DNA from: Rutidosis leptorrhynchoides
Lineage: Eukaryota > Streptophyta > Magnoliopsida > Asterales > Asteraceae
DNA length: 64,000 nucleotides
Assembly (NCBI RefSeq): GCF_046630445.1
Contig: NC_092337.1
Span: 361,142,001-361,206,000, forward strand
Direction of reading: 5' to 3'
Positions within the stretch are counted from its first letter, which is position 1; each line of letters starts with the position of its first letter. Positions 59,299 through 64,000 of the stretch are shown here, piece after piece. The notes under the pieces are model-generated. The model worked only from the letters and a program-made list of their open reading frames with translations, made no database searches and was not told the DNA's origin. The translations under genes and the position numbers were made by a program.

Positions 59299-59424
59299 CT
59301 ATGGTGATGATGGGTGTAGGATGTCCAATACATGGGACATCTGGTCCTCGAGCTCAGTAACTCGAGCTCGGAGGATCCCCACCTCCCTTGTCAATTCCTC
59401 GACAGTGGGAGATGGTGGGGCAGG
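59299..59424 (-). pseudogene. Leader ORF C-terminus (coiled coil), element B
   Basis: PPAPPSPTVEELTREVGIL and the following RARVTELEDQMSH match the end of the element A leader ORF (13197-13086) closely. Upstream of 59425 the sequence switches to the LARD-type leader, and the coiled-coil frame does not match the leader frame that starts at 59731. So the ORF is a broken chimera. Confidence 0.7.
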
Positions 59425-60162
59425 CGGTAAACGCTTCAGGTTCGCCGGTAAATGAGACTGAAAATGTGTCTCGAATAGGTTCGCCGGTAAACGCTTCAGG
59501 TTCATTGTCAAGAGGTGAATTCGGTTGGTGGAAGGGATTGCCTTCTGCGCATTTCCATTAATTAAGTCGACTACGAACCCATCAGATGAATTGATAATGG
59601 CTGATTGGTTGATTCATGCCGATGACGCTGTTTTCGGAGCTCAGGTGAACATCTATGTCGGAATAGCTGTCGGAATAACTATCGGAATAGCTATCGGAAT
59701 CTGAGGGACTCGAACTGGTTGCAGGATTCATCTCGTACGATCAGATGGAGGATTTTCGATAAGAAATAGATTATAGGATGTAGATTAGTACCCTGCAATA
59801 CATAATTTACATATGCATATATAATACTAAAATCCCATAAGTTACGGAGGAATCTACGGAAGTTGTCAGGCAAAATTACAGTAACAGATATGCTAAGATA
59901 TGAATTGTCAGATACGCTAAGATATGAATTTATCTATACACTATTCATGCAATCAATGCAGTAATATGTGTCTAGACTAGGAATGATAAGCAGGTAATTT
60001 TCTAAGGATGATAAGTAGATGATTTTTGGACAAAAATGATAAGCAAAACTTTTGACATGTAGACACGGTCGAAGTCCAGACTCACTAATGCATCCTAACG
60101 ACTATCAGTTAGACACACTAATGCAAGACCCGGTTCGCTAAGACCACCGCTCTGATACCAAC
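59425..60162 (-). mobile_element. LARD-family leader joined to element B
   Basis: Homologous to 5350-6000 of the LARD. Includes leader ORF start ATG 59731 (MNPATSSSPSDSD, then three SYSD units) and the in-frame TGA before WVR found also in the 41687-42193 copy. The join carries a 60-bp-spaced repeat: CGGTAAACGCTTCAGGTTC at 59425-59443 and 59485-59503. Primer site at 60149-60160. Confidence 0.75.
60149..60160 (-). other. Primer binding site of 5' LTR at right edge
   Basis: Minus-strand TGGTATCAGAGC, two bases inside the LTR end at 60163. Confidence 0.92.
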
Positions 60163-61375
60163 TGAAACGACCCGTCCTAATCCATCCGGACGAAGTCCGT
60201 ATCGATTATAAATGATTCACAACAGTTGATTACATCGCGAGGTACTTGACCTCTATATGATACATTTTACAACATTGCATTCGTTTTGAAAAGACAATCT
60301 TTCATTACATCTAAAGTTGACAGACATGCATACCATTTCATAATATATCCAACTATAATTGACTTAATAATGATCTTGTTAAACTCAACGACTCGAATGC
60401 AACGTCTTTTGAAATATGTCATGAATGACTCCACGTAATATCTTTAAAATGAGCAAATGCACAGCGGAAGACTTCTTTCAAACCTGAGAATAAACATGCT
60501 TTAAAGTGTCAACCAAAAGGTTGGTGAGTTCATTAGTTTAACATAAATAATCATTTCATAATTTTGATAGACCACAAGATTTCATATTTCCATTTCTCAT
60601 AAACATACGTCCCGTGCATAGAGACAAAAAAATATCATTCATATGGATTGAACACCTGGTAACCGACATTCACAATATGCATATAAGAATATCCCCATCA
60701 TTCCGGGATCCTCCTTCGGACATGATATAAATTTCGAAGTACTAAAGCATCCGGTACTTTGGATGGGGCTTGTTGGGCCCGATAGATATATCTTTAGAGT
60801 TCGCGTCAATTAGGGTGTCTGTTCCCTAATTCTTAGATTACCAGACTAAATAAAAAGGGGCATATTCGATTTCGATCATTCAACCATATAATGTAGTTTC
60901 AATTACTTGTGTCTATTTCGTAAAACAGTTATAAAAACAGCGCATGTATTCTCAGTCCCAAAAATATATATTGCAAAAGCATTTAAAAAGGGATTAATGA
61001 AACTCACCATACTGTATTTTGTAGTAAAAATACATATGACGACACTGAATAACTGAACAATGCAGGGTTGGCCTCGGATTCACGAACCTATATTATTATA
61101 TATATATTAAAACACATAATTGTAATCAAATCAGTTTATATATATGACTTATTAATGATGTTATTTTCATAATAATAATTTATTTACATTTCATATATTC
61201 TTTTTACATAATCAAATATTTTGTTATGTTATATGTGTTAAATATATATATTTATGTATTTCATTCGTTTATCCAAACAGTAGTTCTATTTATACTAAAT
61301 TAATATTATTAATGATAAAAATAATGATAATAACATTATTAATATACTTATGTTAATAATAATAGTTATACTATA

Positions 61376-61537
<162 letters not shown>

Positions 61538-62115
61538 GATGATAATATACTAATTTCTATAATAGTACTAATAAGTTGTATTATTTATAATAACATTAAT
61601 AATACTAATCATATTCATAATATTGATAATGATATTAAAATGGTAAGGTTAATAATATTAATATTTACTTTTAGTAATATTATTGATAATATTAATATTC
61701 TTAATAAACATAAACATGATAATTTAAATAATAATGATAAAAATATATTTATTAGTAATGATAATGAAAATAGTAACTTTTATGATAATACATAATACAT
61801 AATAATAATCAATATTAATAATAATACTTATGTTAATCACAATCATAGTCTTCATGTTTAATTTTTAAACTAATAACTAAAGCTGCTATAACATCAGTTC
61901 GTAATCCTAATCATAATAATAATAGTAGTACTTATATTAATAATACTCCTAATAATAATAATGTTTAGTGATAATAACAATAATACTAAATAATGATAAT
62001 ATTAATAATAATAATAATTATAAAATATTAATAATAATGATAACAATATATAACGTTAATTAGCATATTAATAACAATAATAATAACACACTAATAATAA
62101 TAATAAAAATAATAA

Positions 62116-62117
62116 AC

Positions 62118-62190
<73 letters not shown>
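62116..62190. repeat. AAT microsatellite
   Basis: Near-perfect (AAT)n, at the same relative position as the arrays at 768-794 and 44168-44245 in related LTRs. Confidence 0.9.
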
Positions 62191-62193
<3 letters not shown>

Positions 62194-62248
62194 TAAAATA
62201 GAATACTACCTCATGAAAGGGTTCCAAAAAGATTGTGCCTCATGCGAG

Positions 62249-62295
62249 GCTCGAACCCCCGACCTCTCGATAACCAACACACCCCTTGACCACCC
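62249..62295 (-). promoter_or_regulatory. tRNA-like patch with A- and B-box-like motifs inside LTR
   Basis: Minus strand GGTGGTCAAGGGG (62294-62282, A-box-like) then GGGGGTTCGAGCC (62261-62249, B-box-like), about 20 bases apart. Same order as at 829-890. The spacing is short for a functional internal promoter; possibly a degraded tRNA-derived SINE. Confidence 0.42.
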
Positions 62296-64000
62296 CTCCA
62301 TGTCTATTTTTCTAAATTTTATCCCCTCTAATTGTTTATAACCCGAATTCATTTTCTTGTTACATCATCTTCTTCATGAGTTATATTGATCCAACAATCA
62401 TCAATAACACAAATAACAAATTTATAATTTTAATGCCAATTTGTAAATGACCACAAAACTAACAAAGGTGTTTTTGAAAAAAAAAAAAAAAAAAAGATTA
62501 AACGAAAAAAAAAATACAGCAACATTTACTGCTGTCGCTACTTTAAAAAAAAAATGATTTTCGAATTCGAGCTCGTTTTAGATCAATGTTATAACATGAA
62601 ATAGTTTAGGAAACATTAGTGGAAATATTCTAAATCGTCAATTGAATATAAAACACGAAAACAAATTCGAATTTTGATGAAGAACAATTGTTGACTTTTG
62701 AAAACCGAAACTTTGACTCCCAAATTCTCGTTCGTTTTTAGAAATTGGAAAGTGTAACTTTCCAGATAGTTTGAACGATGGATTTATGACATTACTGCAT
62801 TTAAAGATTTTTAAAATTGTTGAAAATTAGAGGGATTGCATATAATGAGCACTAACAGAGGTATTCAGTATTTTTTTCTTTATTTTTCTGTTTAAACATC
62901 GAAATTAAAAGCTGAAATTAGTGTATTTGATATGAAGAATGGAGCAAACGAAGGAGTTAAACAATTGAAATTGAAAGTCGATCCTTATATGATCAAATGG
63001 TATCGGTTTTTATCACAGACAAAAAATAATATTAAATAATAAAAAGAATATCAATAGATGTAGATTGCTAACTGCTTTTGGATGTTATGGTGCTGTAAAG
63101 TCGTGAATTTCCAGATAGAACAAAATAGATATGGTGTTGATAGGAAAAGGCCACAAATTTAAGGACCCTTAAAGATCTAAACGTACGATTTTCATATAGA
63201 TTTAATAATTAATAATTAATAATTATTAATATATTAATAATAATAATTTAAATAAAATCAATTACTGATTCCTAAAATATATATCTGAATATTAAGTATA
63301 TAATAAATCATAATAACATTATTTATATAAATTTTTATATATAATAATAATGTACAAATAATAATAGTAACAATAGAAATAATATTGATAATAAAACTAA
63401 TATTAATAATAATACTACTCATAACAATATTAAATAGAATAACAAATGATATTAATAATGAATACAATAATATCATAACCAATTATATATACCAACTTTC
63501 CTATTTATATATTGTCAATCGAAAATAGTAGCATGACTAATACTGATTTCAATATTCATATTGATATTGTTAGTAGTAATAGAAGTAATAATGGTATTAA
63601 TATGACAATCATAAATTTAACTTGTAATTACACTTAATATAATAATAGTACAATTTATTAGTTATATCATATTTACCTAATTATATAAATTTTAAAGTAA
63701 TATTTATTGAATATTTAATATTTATAAATTTTATAAATATCATAGTATATAGATATATAAATTCATTTTATTAACAGCTTAATTATTATGTTTATTACTT
63801 TACATTTTTAATTCCAATGATTAGGTTTATATTTTATTAATTTGAAATATTATATATACACTTATGTTTTTATTTATTTTTGTTTACATACATATTTATA
63901 CACAATGGTTCGTGAATCGTCGAGAACAGTCGAAGGTAAAAGATTTCATAAAGTAGTTCAAAAATTTTGAGACTCAACTTTACAGACTTTGCTTATCGTA

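Larger units (their letters stand above)
50788..59424 (-). mobile_element. Tekay-type Ty3/gypsy element B (body and 3' LTR)
   Basis: Minus orientation: gag, protease, RT, RNase H, integrase, chromodomain-like tail, then 3' LTR 53771-50788. Inserted into the gag of element C; ttctg (50783-50787) is the likely target duplication. Gag and LTR belong to the same family as element A. The 5' end beyond 59425 is of a different LTR family. Coding parts carry a few isolated stops and one insertion, much less decayed than element E. Confidence 0.9.

Overview
The window is nuclear DNA of a flowering plant, almost certainly a eudicot. It is AT-rich, full of AAT and AT microsatellites, and most of it is LTR retrotransposons of the Ty3/gypsy type, with tRNA-iMet primer sites and chromodomain-like integrase tails (Tekay-type chromoviruses). 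Only one host gene is convincing: an intact seven-exon BAT1/GABP-type amino acid permease. The LTR families look like those of Asteraceae, but that is my impression and was not tested by a search.

Layout. 1-20631 is a nest of insertions. A plus-strand LTR and leader (family D, 16954-20631) abuts a minus-strand gypsy copy (element A, 12244-16953). A's gag is broken by a minus-strand LTR (1-2648 plus 11946-12243). That LTR is itself split by a complete, young, non-autonomous element (LARD, 2654-11940, target duplication caata). 20632-32820 is a decayed Tekay-type element (E, target duplication tattg). Its reverse transcriptase is interrupted by a 3.4-kb solo LTR (24997-28415, target duplication gttat). 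33400-37965 (minus) is the permease gene; small inserted elements lie in two introns and both flanks. 39814-40594 is an unclassified LTR-like piece. 40595-44246 (minus) is the leader plus partial 5' LTR of a LARD relative. 44247-50787 (minus) is the 3' half of an Athila/Tat-like element (C) with an open gag-protease frame and no pol. 50788-64000 (minus) is element B: 3' LTR, chromodomain-integrase, RNase H, RT, protease (split by a 759-bp hAT-like element) and gag. Its 5' end belongs to a different LTR family from its 3' end.

Three things stand out. (1) Each LTR of E carries six hairpins whose 17-nt loop is nearly constant while the stems change on both arms and still pair; a second set of mini-hairpins sits near the LTR ends. 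(2) A leader reading frame upstream of gag (Ser/Asp-rich start, coiled-coil end) is recognisable in elements A and B, in the LARD and in its relative, so it persists even where gag and pol are gone. (3) The LARD carries a fragment resembling poly(A)-binding protein (end of RRM3, linker, start of RRM4).

The transposon genes are broken except the C gag-protease frame. The permease gene has clean splice sites throughout and a 520-codon product. All assignments come from reading sequence and remembered family motifs; no database search was run.
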